From Lantana camara (lineage: Eukaryota > Streptophyta > Magnoliopsida > Lamiales > Verbenaceae): a DNA stretch of 64,000 nucleotides. Below the pieces are notes generated by a model. The model searched no databases and was not told where the DNA came from. It saw nothing but the letters and a program-made list of their open reading frames with translations. Shown here one piece after another: positions 1 to 12,105 of the stretch (position 1 is the first letter of the stretch; each line of letters begins with the position of its first letter). The stretch is from the NCBI GenBank assembly GCA_037501455.1, contig CM074862.1:88807501-88871500 (forward strand), given 5' to 3'. The translations under genes and the position numbers were made by a program.

Positions 1-516
1 ATACTGGTGATGAATAGGGACTATTGCTTGGTTGTATGATCCCATTCTTCATCATCTCAGTGATTAACTTCTCAATCTCCTTTTTTTGTACATGGGGATA
101 TCTATAGGGATGTTGTTTGAAGGCTGAAACTCCTTCCTTCAGTGGAATCTTGTGATCATGTGATCTAATAGGTGGCATTTCCACTGGTTCTTCAAACACA
201 GCCTGATACTTTGAGAGTATTGGTTGTACTTCTTTTCCAATCCCCTCACTTTGCTCTAGAGAAGCTGTTGTAACCATACAAAAACATCTAGCTGCCTCCT
301 TCTTTCTAGAGAAAAACTTCTTAAGTTTCATTCCTGTGATCATTTTCAGAGAAAGATCACTTCCTTTGCCATATAATGTGATTACCCTTTGATCTTTCTG
401 GAACTTCAAAGTTTGATTGTCAAAATCAAAGGTAACAGGACCCAGCTTTCTTAAGAAATCCACTCCAACCACCATGTCATGTACCCCCAAATCTAGTACC
501 CCCACATCAGTTTTAA
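1..516 (-). pseudogene. protease end and start of reverse transcriptase (gypsy), partial
   Basis: On the minus strand this stretch repeats the end of the protease region (FDFDNQTLKFQKDQR) and then continues in the same frame. It goes through DLSLKMITGMKL and PVEMPPIRSHDHKI to EIEKLITEMMKNGIIQPSNS at the window edge. The last segment is the N-terminal part of a gypsy reverse transcriptase, where the MxxxGIIxPSxSP motif lies. It is the continuation of the gag-protease frame to its right, separated from it by the duplicated segment. Confidence 0.8.
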
Positions 517-725
517 ACTTCAAAGTTTGCCATATAATGTGATTACCCTTTGATCTTTCTGGAACTTCAAAGTTTGCCATATAATGTGATTACCCTTTGA
601 TCTTTCTGGAATTTCAAAGTTTGATTGTCAAAATCAAAGGTAACAGGACCTAGCTTTCTTAAGAAATCCACTCCAACCACCACGTCATGTACCCCCAAAT
701 CTAGTACCCTCACATCAGTTTTAAA
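365..725. repeat. tandem duplication inside gypsy protease region
   Basis: Two near-identical copies of about 150 bp lie at 365-516 and 573-725, both starting TTTGCCATATAATGTG. A third, partial copy (525-572) containing only the first 48 bases lies between them. The copies differ by only a few bases, so the duplication is young. It explains why the gag-protease frame ends at 567. Confidence 0.9.
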
Positions 726-2183
726 AATGTAACCCCCCATCTTCCACATTAACTGACTACATTTTCCATCACAGTGCATCCTTCCACCATTAGCCACTGT
801 GACTGTCAACACATTAGTGCATTCAATCTGGCAGTTAAGTTTCTTGGTTGCTGCTTTGTCCAAGAAAGTGTGCGTGCTCCCAGTATCCAGGAGAATGGAA
901 ATACTCTTGCCCTTAACTCTGCCTTCTACTTTGAGAGTCTCAGGAGTAACCTTGCCTGCTATGGCATTATAAGAGATTTTGTACTCTTCAGAGTCTTCAC
1001 ATCCCACTTCAATGACAGGAGACTCCTCTATCTCTCCTTCTTCTTCTATTTCCTCGTCTGCTTCTACCCCAACTATCACAAAAAGTTTCTTGCATTTATG
1101 CCCTATGTGATACGGTTCATCACAGTTAAAGCATAGCCCCTTCTTCCTCCTACTCTCAAGCTCTTCATAGTTAAGCCTTTTTATGGGAAAATGCTTCTCA
1201 CTATGATTGCTGGAATTTCTTCTTACCACAGTATCATTGTTCTTTCCATTCCAGGGTTTATGAGCTGTTTTCCCATTCCTCTGCATTGTTTCCACATGGT
1301 TATCTTGTTTCCTTGCTAGAGCAATTGCATGAGCTAAAGTCTGAGGTCCCAACATGTCCAGCATTTGGCTAATTTCATCTTTCAAACCACTGATAAAGCT
1401 TTGGATGAAATATTCCTCCGTTAGTGCTCTGTTGTTACTGCTCATAAATGACTTAAGCTCCTCAAACTTCAAGATATACTCCTCCAGATTTTTTCCCTGT
1501 TTTAATTTGTTAAATTGCCCTACCAGGTTTTGCTCTTCTTGTTTTGAGAACCGTTTCATCACAGAATCCGCAAACCAAGCCCACCCCATATTCTCTTTCC
1601 CTTCCATATAATCTATATACCAGTGATCCGCTATTGTTTCCATGTTCATGGCTGCTAGCATAATCTTTTCATAATCACTTAATGGATTGAATAGAAAGTA
1701 CTTGTAACACTTCCTAAGCCAGTTCCTAGGTTCCTCGCCATTGAATCTAGGAAATTCAATTTTGTTCTTAAGGGAAATGTTACCTTGAAGATCTGGACCT
1801 CTGAACCCCGGAGGTGGTGGCATTAACCCCGCATCAGGTCTGTGTCTCAGCACACTTTGATTTCCAGGAGGGGTAAGGTTGTTCACGTTGGGATTAGTTC
1901 CAATTCCCACTCCTCCAGATCCTCCTGCGCCACCCCCAACTGTAACATCCGCGTAGGAAGGTGGTATAGCTCCTGTTCCATACGCCGGGGCTGTCTGTTT
2001 ACCCCTGATCACCTTCAGAATCTCCTCCATCTTTAAACTAATGACCCCTTCCATTTGCTTAGAAGATTCTTCCATCTGTTTTTTAATATCTTCCTGACCA
2101 TCGGAAAGCAGAGTATATCCCTCTCTTAGCTGGTTAACAGCAGATTCTAGCTCCTCAAACCATTGAGCCTGGGTTTTTGTCAT
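567..2183 (-). pseudogene. gag-protease polyprotein of gypsy element, prematurely ended
   Basis: The frame encodes a gag-protease polyprotein. It has a gag capsid-like region (around NWLRKCYKYF and GQFNKLKQGK), a CCHC zinc knuckle (CFNCDEPYHIGHKC) and an aspartic-protease motif (LLDTGSTHTFLD) followed by an acidic linker. Gag would form the particle, bind RNA through the knuckle and be cut by the protease. I place the start at the ATG at 2183, 38 bases inside the LTR; the frame is open further upstream but only with a TTG. The frame stops at 567 because a tandem duplication inserts sequence there. The unduplicated copy to the left (1-516) continues in frame into RT, so the stop is secondary. 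Confidence 0.88.
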
Positions 2184-2221
2184 GATACCAGGTATAAGTT
2201 CGAACCTGGCTCTGAGGCCAA

Positions 2222-2667
2222 TGTTAAGATCCTGAACTCTACTCAATAAAACAATATATTTTGCTTAACTAAAACTGGAAAGTAAGCAGAAAGAAACAGA
2301 GTATGAATGCAGCAGTAATGAAGGATTGAGAAGAGAGATAAGAGAGCAACTTGGAGAAGAAGTAAAGAAGAGAGAGAGAGATGGAGAATCAGAAAAACAA
2401 TCATCAATTTTCACTACTCAGCACTGAAAATCAGGCCGTGTAAATGGTCCCCTCCACAGCCTAACAACCTCGTCCAAAACAAGACAAAAACTAGCAGAAA
2501 TGGAATATTACACTTACACCCCAAAAGTGCTGAGTAAAAACTGAAAACGTGATAAAAGGTTTAACAACTTAATTAAGTAGATATAATGTCTTAAACGATC
2601 TTCAAACGGTGTCGTCTTGCCTTCCTATTTTCCCCATGTGAGCAAGCACGTGCTCTTCTTCTTAACA
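2222..2667 (-). repeat. 5' LTR of the left gypsy element
   Basis: The ends form an 8-bp inverted repeat, TGTTAAGA at 2222-2229 and TCTTAACA at 2660-2667, giving the canonical TG...CA LTR ends and a length of 446 bp. Immediately inside, on the minus strand, 2205-2221 reads TTGGCCTCAGAGCCAGG. This resembles the plant initiator-tRNA-Met primer-binding site (TGGTATCAGAGC) with substitutions. The second LTR is outside the window, so the boundaries rest on the inverted repeat and the PBS-like sequence only. Confidence 0.75.
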
Positions 2668-4028
2668 GATCCTGGCATGTTTCCTTTCTCCATGATATGC
2701 CGCTTGGAATTCATGACAAAAAACCGGCATTAGAAACCCACTTTAAGTTTTAATATTAATAATGTTGATAATGTTTCCCAAAATTTATAATGCATGTATA
2801 CTTTTAAAAATATCATTCTATCATATTGTGTCGTGTCGTATCAAACATCGCATTGTGTCTTATCCGTATTACAATGCTCATATCCGTGCATAGAGGTGCA
2901 TATTAATAGTTATTATCCCGATTTCAACAATATATAGTAACATTAATAATAAATAACAGAACATATATATCTGATACGTGATTTTAGTGTATTGATGAAT
3001 TAGTTATGACGTACGGACACTTCTAAAAATATTATTTTGTCATGTCCGACACTCCTCATGTGAGAAATTCAAGAAAAAAATCTGTGTCGCTGTATATATG
3101 TCGTGTCGTGTCCGTGAGAAATTCAAGAAAAAGTCTGTATCGCTGTATATGTGTCGTGTCGTGTCCGTGTCGCCGTATCCGTATCCGTATTCGTATCCGT
3201 AATGCATTATTAAAGAATTGGTGTGGCACTGTGGCTAAATGCATGCATGGGGATGGCGGCGAGAAATTCCATTACTGAAGATAGTGGCGTGGAATCCATA
3301 TCTAGAATTTGGTCCCCAGGCGATAAAAAGTATCGATGCTGAATAATAATATATATGCATTATGCAGCATCCATTAATATTTCAGCGTTTTTGAATATAT
3401 ACTCTTTTTTAGAGGACTTTTCCCGTACAAATCAATTATATTTAGGGAATTAATATATATATATTTATATAAACAATAATGTCATATTTACAATGTAATT
3501 GAAATAAGAGAGAGATCAAATACTGAGACGTTCATTACTATTATATTTTAATATCTAACTTGACAGATGAGTTAAGAAGAATCGTATTCTCTTAATTTAG
3601 TGTACATACAAGGAACACTCCAGAAAACAAAATGCCTAACTTTGTAAACACTCCACGTGGAAGAGTTAGAGATGTGATCTCCAATATTTGGTGAGCAAAG
3701 AGTCGTTATATACTTATATTTTAGATTGTTTTACTCTAAAATTTGGCAAATTTAAAAAAAATAAAATATATTATTGGTTTTTCGACTACTCCACCATCGT
3801 TGTTCGAAACAAAATTGATAATAACAATCTGTCATGAGTTATGAATTAATTGTAACAACAATTAAACTTTTTTTTTTTTGGTGCAATTTAAATTTTTTTT
3901 TTTTGGGTGCAAAACAATTAAACTAATAAAGCGTGTCAAAGTTGATTGATTTATTTTAATGTATTCAATTTTTTTTTTGGTGGGATAATGTATTCAATTA
4001 AGAGGACGTAATCGTGGAAATGATGTGT
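2668..4028. other. AT-rich intergenic spacer with a small tandem repeat
   Basis: No coding region is visible. A 54-bp unit starting TGAGAAATTCAAGAAAAA is repeated twice (3061-3114 and 3115-3168). It is followed by a short run of GTATCC hexamers (3169-3202). Poly-T tracts occur around 3868 and 3893. The rest is low-complexity AT-rich sequence. Confidence 0.6.
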
Positions 4029-4122
4029 GGTATTTGTAGGGCTGTAAATGGATATTCGATAATCCGATATCCGTCCGTATTCGAATTCGTTTACAGAGGA
4101 TATTATCCAAATTCGTTTCAAG

Positions 4123-4400
4123 CACTACTAGAAAAAGGGGATTTCGTGACGCCATATTGTGACGCTTTTGAAAAGGCGTCACAATATACAGCATGTTGTG
4201 ACGCTTTATATAGAATTGCCCAATTATGTATAATTTATTTTATATATTAAATTACTTATTAATATAAATCAATAGTATTAAGACACTTTTATAATGAGCG
4301 TCATAATATGGTAGTGTTATCGGGACGCTCAATTAAAAGCGTCATAATAGATTACGTTTATCATGACATTGTCAATTAAAAGTGTCTTAATAGCTTAGAG
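4123..4400. repeat. left terminal and subterminal repeat region of CACTA
   Basis: After the terminal repeat come several GTGACGC / GCGTCAC hexamer-type motifs in both orientations (for example at 4146, 4159, 4174 and 4199) and diverged forms out to about 4390. In En/Spm such arrays bind the TNPA protein. The motif here is presumably the binding site for the 12106-17467 product, which is inference. Confidence 0.85.
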
Positions 4401-4439
4401 TAATCATAAAATTATACTGGAGAGTCAGACCAAAATTGG

Positions 4440-5534
4440 CGGTTCCAGCTAAAAAAAAAGGAGGGAACAAATATGGAAGATTGAAAGTGCTTTAACCCTA
4501 CAATTTTCTATTGCCCGTCTGAAAGATTGAGAACTTCAACTTTTCACCTATTTTGCAATTATCAGCTAAAAGAAGAAATTGGAGAGGACACCACTGCGGA
4601 GCAGCCAGCGATTCGTCACCTGGCTTCGCTTCCACCATTTTTGTCCGTCGACTTCGTTCCGAGACCCATCTGCACCGCCACCGCCGACGATTGTGGACCT
4701 CCGCCGCCCGCCTCAACCGCCGCCGACTTCCTACTCTTGACTGTAAGAATTCACCACTATTCTTCTCCTTCTCCGTTCAATTAGAAACCAAGAGTAGATT
4801 TCACCCTTTTGGTTTTCGCCTATGGAGGAACTGATTGTTTTCCTTAGGTAAAGTTCTTTCATAGTTCTTTTTAATAATTTTTTCGCTCAAAATTTTTGTG
4901 GGATTAGATATTTTCTGAAAAATGCTTTCTTTGAAGATTGGAAAGTGCCTGAGCAAGGAATTATTTTCACTGTTTGCTGGCGTTCTGGTCCAGGCAGACG
5001 TTCCTCCCAAGTAGGATGGATGATTGAAGAGGTATGTATCTCCAACGACTTCTTCTTGCTCAAAATTTAGATAGATGAGTAGTGGAGCGAAATCAGTTAG
5101 CCAAACTCCCAATTCCTTGATCAGCTATGATTTTTTAGACTGCAAATGTGCTTCTGATATTGAAATGCCTTTGTTGTACTGTTACTCAACATTGAGGTTC
5201 GATTTTAACTTTAATTAACATACATGTTTTTCCATGAATCTTTTCCTCGGTCTTGAGATAATTGTCTGAATTATCAAGAGGTGGTACTTGCGACTGTTGT
5301 TACTTGTTAAGGCTGAATATTAAATTACTGTAATGGGGAATTTTAAGCTAAAAAAGAGGGAAAATTACTTGTCAATGGTGTTGTGTGTTGTGTTAGGCTG
5401 TTAGTTACATGATTTATTTTGTGAGAACTTCATACCTAACCTAATATTGAATAGTTGATACAAATGTTTAACCAAAAATATGTTCTTCTGTGAAAATCTG
5501 TCGGCTTTCTGATGCGAAGAAACTTCTGATGCAG
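4440..5534 (+). promoter_or_regulatory. probable CACTA promoter and non-coding leader region
   Basis: Just inside the left subterminal repeats, 4480-4745 is markedly more GC-rich than its surroundings. It is pyrimidine- and CCGCC-rich, and it is followed by a GTAAGAAT donor-like site at 4743. That is the usual look of a plant 5' leader exon followed by a leader intron. Open frames here are short and conserve no recognisable domain. A second exon-like stretch may end at the GTATGTAT site near 5032. Transcription start and leader structure are inferred. Confidence 0.45.
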
Positions 5535-8356
5535 TTTGGCTGGGGAGATTACTAACTGTCTGGGAGAAGACCGGGAAATTAGAAATGATGGTGAGTTTTT
5601 GCGAACTGGTGTGAATTCAGGTTTGGATAGTTATGTATTTTGTTTGAAAATGGCCTTTGCCTAGCATAATTTGGGGAAAGGGATTAGCTTTCTAGTTTCT
5701 TTAATTGCTGAAGAAAGATTATGACTTTTGCACTCCTAACACTGAAATGGAGATGGGTTAATTGGGTTGGTTTTGTTTTATGTCTTCAGTGGGAAAGTTG
5801 TCCTTTCAGCTTTTAGTTTGTTATTACTGCATTTCCTTGCTGATCAATAATCTCTTAGGTTACCTGAGAATCAGTGTATTTATTGTAATAGACTTTTCAT
5901 TCTTTCAGTATCTTTAAAGCTATGGACGGGCATTGTTTTTAAAAAGTAGTTTCTGAGTCAGACACGATAACAGTGTCAAATTGCTTTCAGCTAAGGCATG
6001 CAGTGGTTGTGACTCAATGGCCCTTGTCTAGTGAAATAAAATATTATTGGCTTCTGCATCAGTTTCAGTTCCAGTTACCTTATATGTATAACTAATAGCA
6101 CAAACACATTCACCCCTGCCTTCGAGTTTCTGTAATTTGTGTACTATTGTTGTACAAATAGCGTAGATTACATTTAGCCGTCTTTGTAATGGGCAGTGTT
6201 TTGCTATTTGTTTTCCTTCCATGAACAAGGAAATAACTTGAAAAACATAAGGTTCTTTGAAACGAACAGTTGGGAGTCTTGCTAATTTGTAAGTGTTCTT
6301 TGCATTTTTGCTCAAATCTTTTTCTCCTGGACCATAGCAGCTAGCAGCAATAGCTGACTTAGTCGTTAGACCTTAGCTTTGATCGGCAAATTGTCTTTCT
6401 CATGTGACCACCACAAGTTGATACAGTGATTCAACCGTAACTGTTGCCCGTTTAGAAAAAAAGAAGTAAAATTCACGTGTAAGGCTAGACTAAAGTATAC
6501 CCCTCTGCACGTAAGAGGGTGTGTTAGAGATGTTTATATATTTCACGATACTCTTTTCTAAGAATTTAAGACCCAAGCAAGATACGTGTTTATGCATGAT
6601 TTTCCTTAATTGCTTAAATGGTAGTTTTATAAATGTAATTTATTAATTGTTTTGTTCTAAGAAGAAATTTCAACTGCGAATAATTTGACTATGTAAATTG
6701 TCCTTATTTTGTAATTGTCAACCACTGAACCTTTAACTTCTGTTTCAGGATTCAAGTTGAGTTGCAAGGAAGCAGATGCTATACTGGATATAAGTATCAG
6801 AAAATTAACATCACTGGAGGTTGTAAACTTGTGTCATATGTTCATGTCTAATTTTGTAGTGGTTTCGTCGCATATAAAAACCGTCTGTTTTCTTCAGAAA
6901 AACAAGTTTGTGGACGAAGGAAAATCTGTATCAGTGCAATTGTCGAAGCTGCAGGTGCTTCTATCACGTAGTGTGGATGTAGTCTGATTAGTTCGTAATT
7001 TTCTGATGTTGCTTCATTACTATATCTTTCTTGTATCTATTTGAACAAGTAGTGTGGATGTAGTCTGATTAGTTCGAAATTTTGCAAGTTATGATGGGAT
7101 TGAAACCTCAGATAGAGTTATATACTTGCTTACGGTAGGACTAGATTGGGAGATAGATTCCTTGTTGAATTCATGACTTTGGTTCGTTTAAATTCTGGGA
7201 TACAGAATGAGTTGATGAACTTTGTGGTTTTAATAGTTTCGAAGGGCTGGATTATTAGTTTGTTTAACAGTTTAAATGCTTAGGAGTGATGTAGTTTTCT
7301 TTTGGCATGAATTCTTGGTTTTTGCTTATGTGACAGCATGAATGCACTCATTTCAAATCTAAATTCCGAGCTCGTGCGATCCCGTTTTGAAAAACTGTTT
7401 TAACTGGAGATTAATAGCATATTAAAGTACATATCTGCCAAATTTTGTAATTATCCGAGTCCATTTGATACCCGAGAAAAATTCGGAACAACTCAGCTGT
7501 CCCCTGTTTTGTGGTCTGGATTAACGCCTTGAGAAGAGTGAGCAAACGTATGAATTTCTCAAAACTGTTTTACAGGGGTACTTATGAATGTATCGAGTAT
7601 ATCCCTATAAACTTTCAGATTAATCCGACTTCAATTGATAGGGTAACGGTAAACTTTTTGGAAATGTGTTTCTGTAGTGATAATTCTGTTTTCCATCGCC
7701 TTTGCTCTATAATCTGTACTTTTACAGAAACACCCTGGGATTGAGACTTATGGCATTTAAAAGATCTATATGTCTAGTTTACTAGGAATTTTGCGGTTCG
7801 TTAAAATACTTCCTGAGCAATAAGTTATGACGAACTTTCTACAACGTGTGCATGAATAACGTTTCTGCTCAAATGTGCTTGTGTGAATGTTGCATGAACT
7901 TGTTGTATACTTGCCCTAGCTCGTTTCCTTGGTCTTCAAAGTATCTATTGTAGATTTTCAGCTACATACTTGTTACCTTGCATATGATATTGGCTCCAAT
8001 ATATTAAAACTTTAATCTGACTAACTAATTTGCAATTTATTGTGATTAAACTTGTTATTCTTTTATCACATACAAATTTGTTTAGTTGTGACAGATTATT
8101 ATATATCTCATTGTTCAACTAAACCAAGAGGGGAAAACAAAGTCATGATTGCACATCCAAATTGGCTGTAAAAATTGAACAATTTTGGTCATCATGACTT
8201 CTCCAGTCACAGATTGCATATATAGATATTGCCTGAATTTAGCGTATACTTATTGTATATATTTATATATATATATATTTTTTTTGTTTGTAGATAAGTT
8301 CAATTCTTGTTCCTGTTGAAGCTCCAGATTTGAAATTGTCATCACTTAGAAAGTAA
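5535..8356 (+). CDS. exon-like segments of an unidentified protein inside CACTA (possible captured gene)
   Basis: Four segments each have an AG before them and, except for the last, a GT after them. They are 5535-5590, 6749-6819, 6898-6954 and 8294-8356. Their phases match and the joined frame stays open to a TAA at 8354-8356, only 26 bases before the transposase ATG. Readable pieces include GEITNCLGEDREIRND, FKLSCKEADAILDIS, VDEGKSVSVQLSKLQ and ILVPVEAPDLKLSSLRK. I do not recognise the family. The upstream start is not found; a possible earlier exon ends near 5031 but does not join in phase. It could be a captured host gene or an extra exon set of the transposon transcript. Confidence 0.4.
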
Positions 8357-8382
8357 CTACGTTTTGATCATTGTACAATATT

Positions 8383-11300
8383 ATGGATAGGACATGGATG
8401 AACCTGCATAGGGCTAGTAATGAATATCGGAATGGGGTGAAATATTTTTTGGATATTGCCTTTTCAAATTCGAATGGAGCTCCAATCTTATGCCCTTGCA
8501 AGAAGTGTAAAAATGCCTTATTAAAAAAAAGGAGCATTGTAGAAGAACATCTTCTTTGGCATGGATTTTTAGCTGGATACACTAAATGGGTTTTACATGG
8601 TGAGTTGTCATCTAACGGTAGGTCGACAATGTATGTTTATGATGACCAAAATTGTTCAAATAATATGCGAGAAATGTTAAATGATGCTTTTGGAGTGTAA
8701 GATAATATGGACAATATTGAAGGAACACCGGGAGTTCTTGAACATGATAAACCTTGTAAAGAAGCTGAAAATTTTTATAAACTCATGGAAGATGCAGAAC
8801 AAGAACTGTACCCGGGGTGTAAAAATTTTTCCAAGCTTTATTTTATTGTTCGAATGCTCCAAATTAAGTGTCTTGGGAACTGGAGTGATAGTTCCTTCAC
8901 TATGATGCTTGAGTTATTAAGGGAGTCATTTCCCGAAGGTGTTCAACTTCCGAAAAACTACTACGAAACTAAGAAGATATTAAAAGATCTGGGTTTGAAT
9001 TACAAAAAAATTGATGCTTGCCGAAATGATTGTATGCTGTATTGGGGTTTGAATGAAGGCAAAACAAAGTGTGACACATGTGATGAGCCACGGTGGCTAG
9101 TGGCTGCACCCGGAGCTAGTGTGGATAATGGACAAGATACCTCTAAAATATCCAAAGGGATCAAGAAGATACCGGCGAAGATGGTATGGCACTTCCCTCT
9201 GAAGCCAAGGTTACAAAGACTTTTTATGAATAAGGCAACTGCATCCCTTATGAGGTGGCATGATACAGAACGCATCAAAGATGGGGTAATGAGACATCCA
9301 GCAGATTCTCCAACTTGGAAAACCTTTGACTTCCAGCATCCAGAGTTTGCAAAAGATCCTCGAAATGTAAGGTTAGGCTTGGCTACCGATGGTTTCAATC
9401 CATTTAGAACCATGAGTGTCGTTCATAGTACCTGGCCAGTGATCTTGATTCCGTATAATTTGCCGCCTGGAGACTGCATGAAAAAGACATACTTGATGTT
9501 GTCCTTGCTTATACCTGGGCCCTCCGGACCAGGTAACAACATTGATATATATCTACAGCCGGCTGTTGCAGAGATAAAAGAGATGTGGGAAGAGGGAATA
9601 AATACGTATGATGCGTCAACTAAGGAAAACTTTCAACTACGTGCAACTCTATTATGGACCATAAGTGATTTCCCCGGCCATGCAGCTGTATCGGGGTGGA
9701 GTACTAAAGGAGAATATGCATGCCCGGTTTGTCATAAGTACACAAATTCAGTTTGGTTGGATAGATCTCGCAAGTTCTGTTATATGTGCCACCGTATATT
9801 CTTACCTGAAGATCATCCGTATAGGAGGGATAAAAGTTCATTTGATGGAACAGTAGAGCACCGAACACCAGCCCCATATTTGAAAGGATCTGTGGCATTT
9901 GATGAAGTAAAGGACATTGAGAACAAATTTGGGAAAAAGGTCGGGGACCAGAAGCTGCCATATAATTGGAAGAAGAAGAATATTTTCTTTGATCTACCGT
10001 ATTGGGAAACGAATTTAGTGAGACACAATCTTGATGTTATGCATATTGAGAAGAACGTATGCGACAAGGTGTTATATACATTGTTGGACTCGGACAAGTC
10101 AAAAGATAATTACAATGCTCGTTTGGATTTGCAAATTATGGGGATAAGATCAAAACTCCATCCTTTTCTTGATGAGCTTGGACAAGAATGGCTGCCAGCC
10201 GCATCCTTTGCGCTGGATAAGAGTGAGAAGGACAGATTTTGCAAACTATTGAAAAGCATTAAAGTTCCAGACGGCTATGCTTCAAATATCTCAAGGTGTG
10301 TTCACATTAAACCTCCCAAGATATTTGGATTAAAGAGCCATGACAGCCATGTGTTGATGCAACAATTGCTACCACTTGCATTGCGTAAGCTTCTGCCGAG
10401 CCCAATACGCAAATCCTTGATTCATTTGTGTCGCTATTTTAAAGATTTGTGTTCTAAGACACTTAATCCCAATGATTTATCCCGATTGGAAAAAGAGATT
10501 GCTATCATACTTTGCCAGTTGGAGAAAATTTTTCCACCATCGTTCTTCGATATCATGGTACATTTGACAGTACACTTGATCACTGAGGCAAAGTTGGCTG
10601 GACCTGTCCATTATCGTTGGATGTATCCCATTGAAAGGTATAGCTGGTCCTTTTAATGTTAAAGCTGCACTATTTTATAAGATATTTTACTCATGTAATC
10701 ATTCATATATTGATCTCTTCAGGTATTTGAGTACTTTGAAGTCATATGTACGTAACAGAAGTCGTCCGGAAGGCTCAATTGCAGAGGGATACTTGGCAGA
10801 GGAGTGTTTATCTTTCTGTTCTTTATACTTTGATGAGAATGTTGAAACAAGGCATAATCGACCTAGCCGTAATGATGATGATGGGGCTGCGACAAACACA
10901 ACAAGTATTGACATTTTCTCAATTACTGGAGCTTCATTGTGGAAAGGAAAGCCGATTGTTTTGAATAACGATCAACTAACGAAGGCTCACCGGTATGTCT
11001 TATTCAATTGCGATGACATTCAACAATTTAGAGAGTAAGTCACTTAACCCAATTATCTTCTCTGTAATTCTATGTTGTTCATTACAGATTCATGAAATAG
11101 ATAGTAATAGTGTAAGATTTCTGTTAATTATACAGGGAACATGAAGCTCAGGTCAGACGTAAGAAGCATCGATCGAGGGAACATGAAATCAAAAGAATCC
11201 ATAGTGATACCTTTGCTACCTGGTTTAAGGGTCAGGTTAGTGATATCTGAAGGAATTGTACAATGAACTTTCTTAGTTAAATTTATTTTGTATATTCATA

Positions 11301-11980
11301 GTTAGTTGTTATTGCAGGTTGAAGAACTAAGTTCTGATGAAAATGACCCAAAATTGAGTGATATCAAAAGGCTTGCAAGGGGGCCTATCCCCATTGGAAC
11401 ACAATATAAGGGCTTCAAAGTGAACGGCTTTCGATTTCATACGAAGGAAGTAGAGAGAAGGAGAAAAACTCAAAATAGCGGAGTGATGGTCAAAGCAGGT
11501 ACGACAAGTTTTGCAAGCAAAAGGGATATGAGACCTATCCACGAAGAGATGGCGTATTATGGAATTATAAATGATATAGTCGAACTAGATTACACGGGTG
11601 GGAGAAAAGTTGTGTTATTTGATTGTGCTTGGGTCTCTAAGGGAAGCAAACTCAAAGAAGATAATGATGGATTTACGTTGGCCAATTTTGCAAATATCAA
11701 GCGCCAAAATGAGCCTTTTGCTCTCGCAGCTCAGGTTGAACAAGTTTTTTATGTGGATGATCCCAATGAAAAGGATTGGAAGGTTGTGATTAAAACAAAA
11801 GCTAGGGATCGGTTTGAAGATGGCAGCCACCTGTCGACCGATGATATTGACACTATATTACAGAGCACATCTAGTCGCAATCTTCCACTTGAAGAAGAAG
11901 AAGAGTTTGATTTGATTCGTGAAGGGGCTCCAAGAATTTATGTAGATGATTTGGATAAAAATGATTTTCAGGAAATTTAG
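8383..11980 (+). CDS. CACTA transposase, TNPD/Tnp2 type, with one in-frame stop
   Basis: This is the catalytic transposase expected to cut the element at its CACTA ends. Exons are 8383-10637, 10723-11034, 11136-11235 and 11318-11980, all with GT-AG introns of 82-101 bp, coding for 1109 codons. The N-terminal 75 residues form a transposase-associated domain (LCPCKKCKNALL). The tnp2 core follows, with candidate acidic residues D336 (LGLATDGFNPF), D429 (ISDFPGHAAVSGWS) and E556 (DVMHIEKNVCD). Next come a DUF4218-like region (HYRWMYPIERY) spanning the first intron and a DUF4216-like end (FYVDDPNEKDWKVV). The ATG at 8383 is used because the open frame upstream has only a TTG. A TAA at 8698-8700 interrupts the frame after FGV; the same frame resumes with an ATG at 8707. 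The stop probably disables the N-terminal domain. Confidence 0.9.
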
Positions 11981-12105
11981 GGTGAACCTGTGGAAAAAAA
12001 AGTTCTTATTTGTTAATTTGTTAATTTCTGTTCTTTTACATGGTTATTGAGCTATAGTATTATGCTTTTTCTACATTGGGTCAGGTTATATTTATATCGG
12101 TAGGT

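Larger units (their letters stand above)
1..2667 (-). mobile_element. Ty3/gypsy-type LTR retrotransposon, 5' part, running off the left edge
   Basis: Reading the minus strand from right to left gives an LTR (2222-2667), a degenerate primer-binding site, a gag-protease frame and the first part of reverse transcriptase, cut by the window edge. The order LTR, gag, CCHC zinc knuckle, aspartic protease, RT fits Ty3/gypsy. The internal tandem duplication at 365-725 breaks the gag-pol frame, so this copy looks non-functional. The 3' half and second LTR lie outside the window, so the target-site duplication cannot be tested. Confidence 0.9.

Noticed and set aside
774..1136. Plus-strand frame of 120 codons
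   Set aside because: It is the antisense shadow of the gypsy gag-protease frame.
3169..3202. Hexamer run as telomere-like repeat
   Set aside because: The unit GTATCC is not the plant telomere repeat and the run is short.
9000..9413. Minus-strand frame of 137 codons inside the transposase
   Set aside because: It lies entirely opposite the conserved tnp2 core, so it is a shadow frame.
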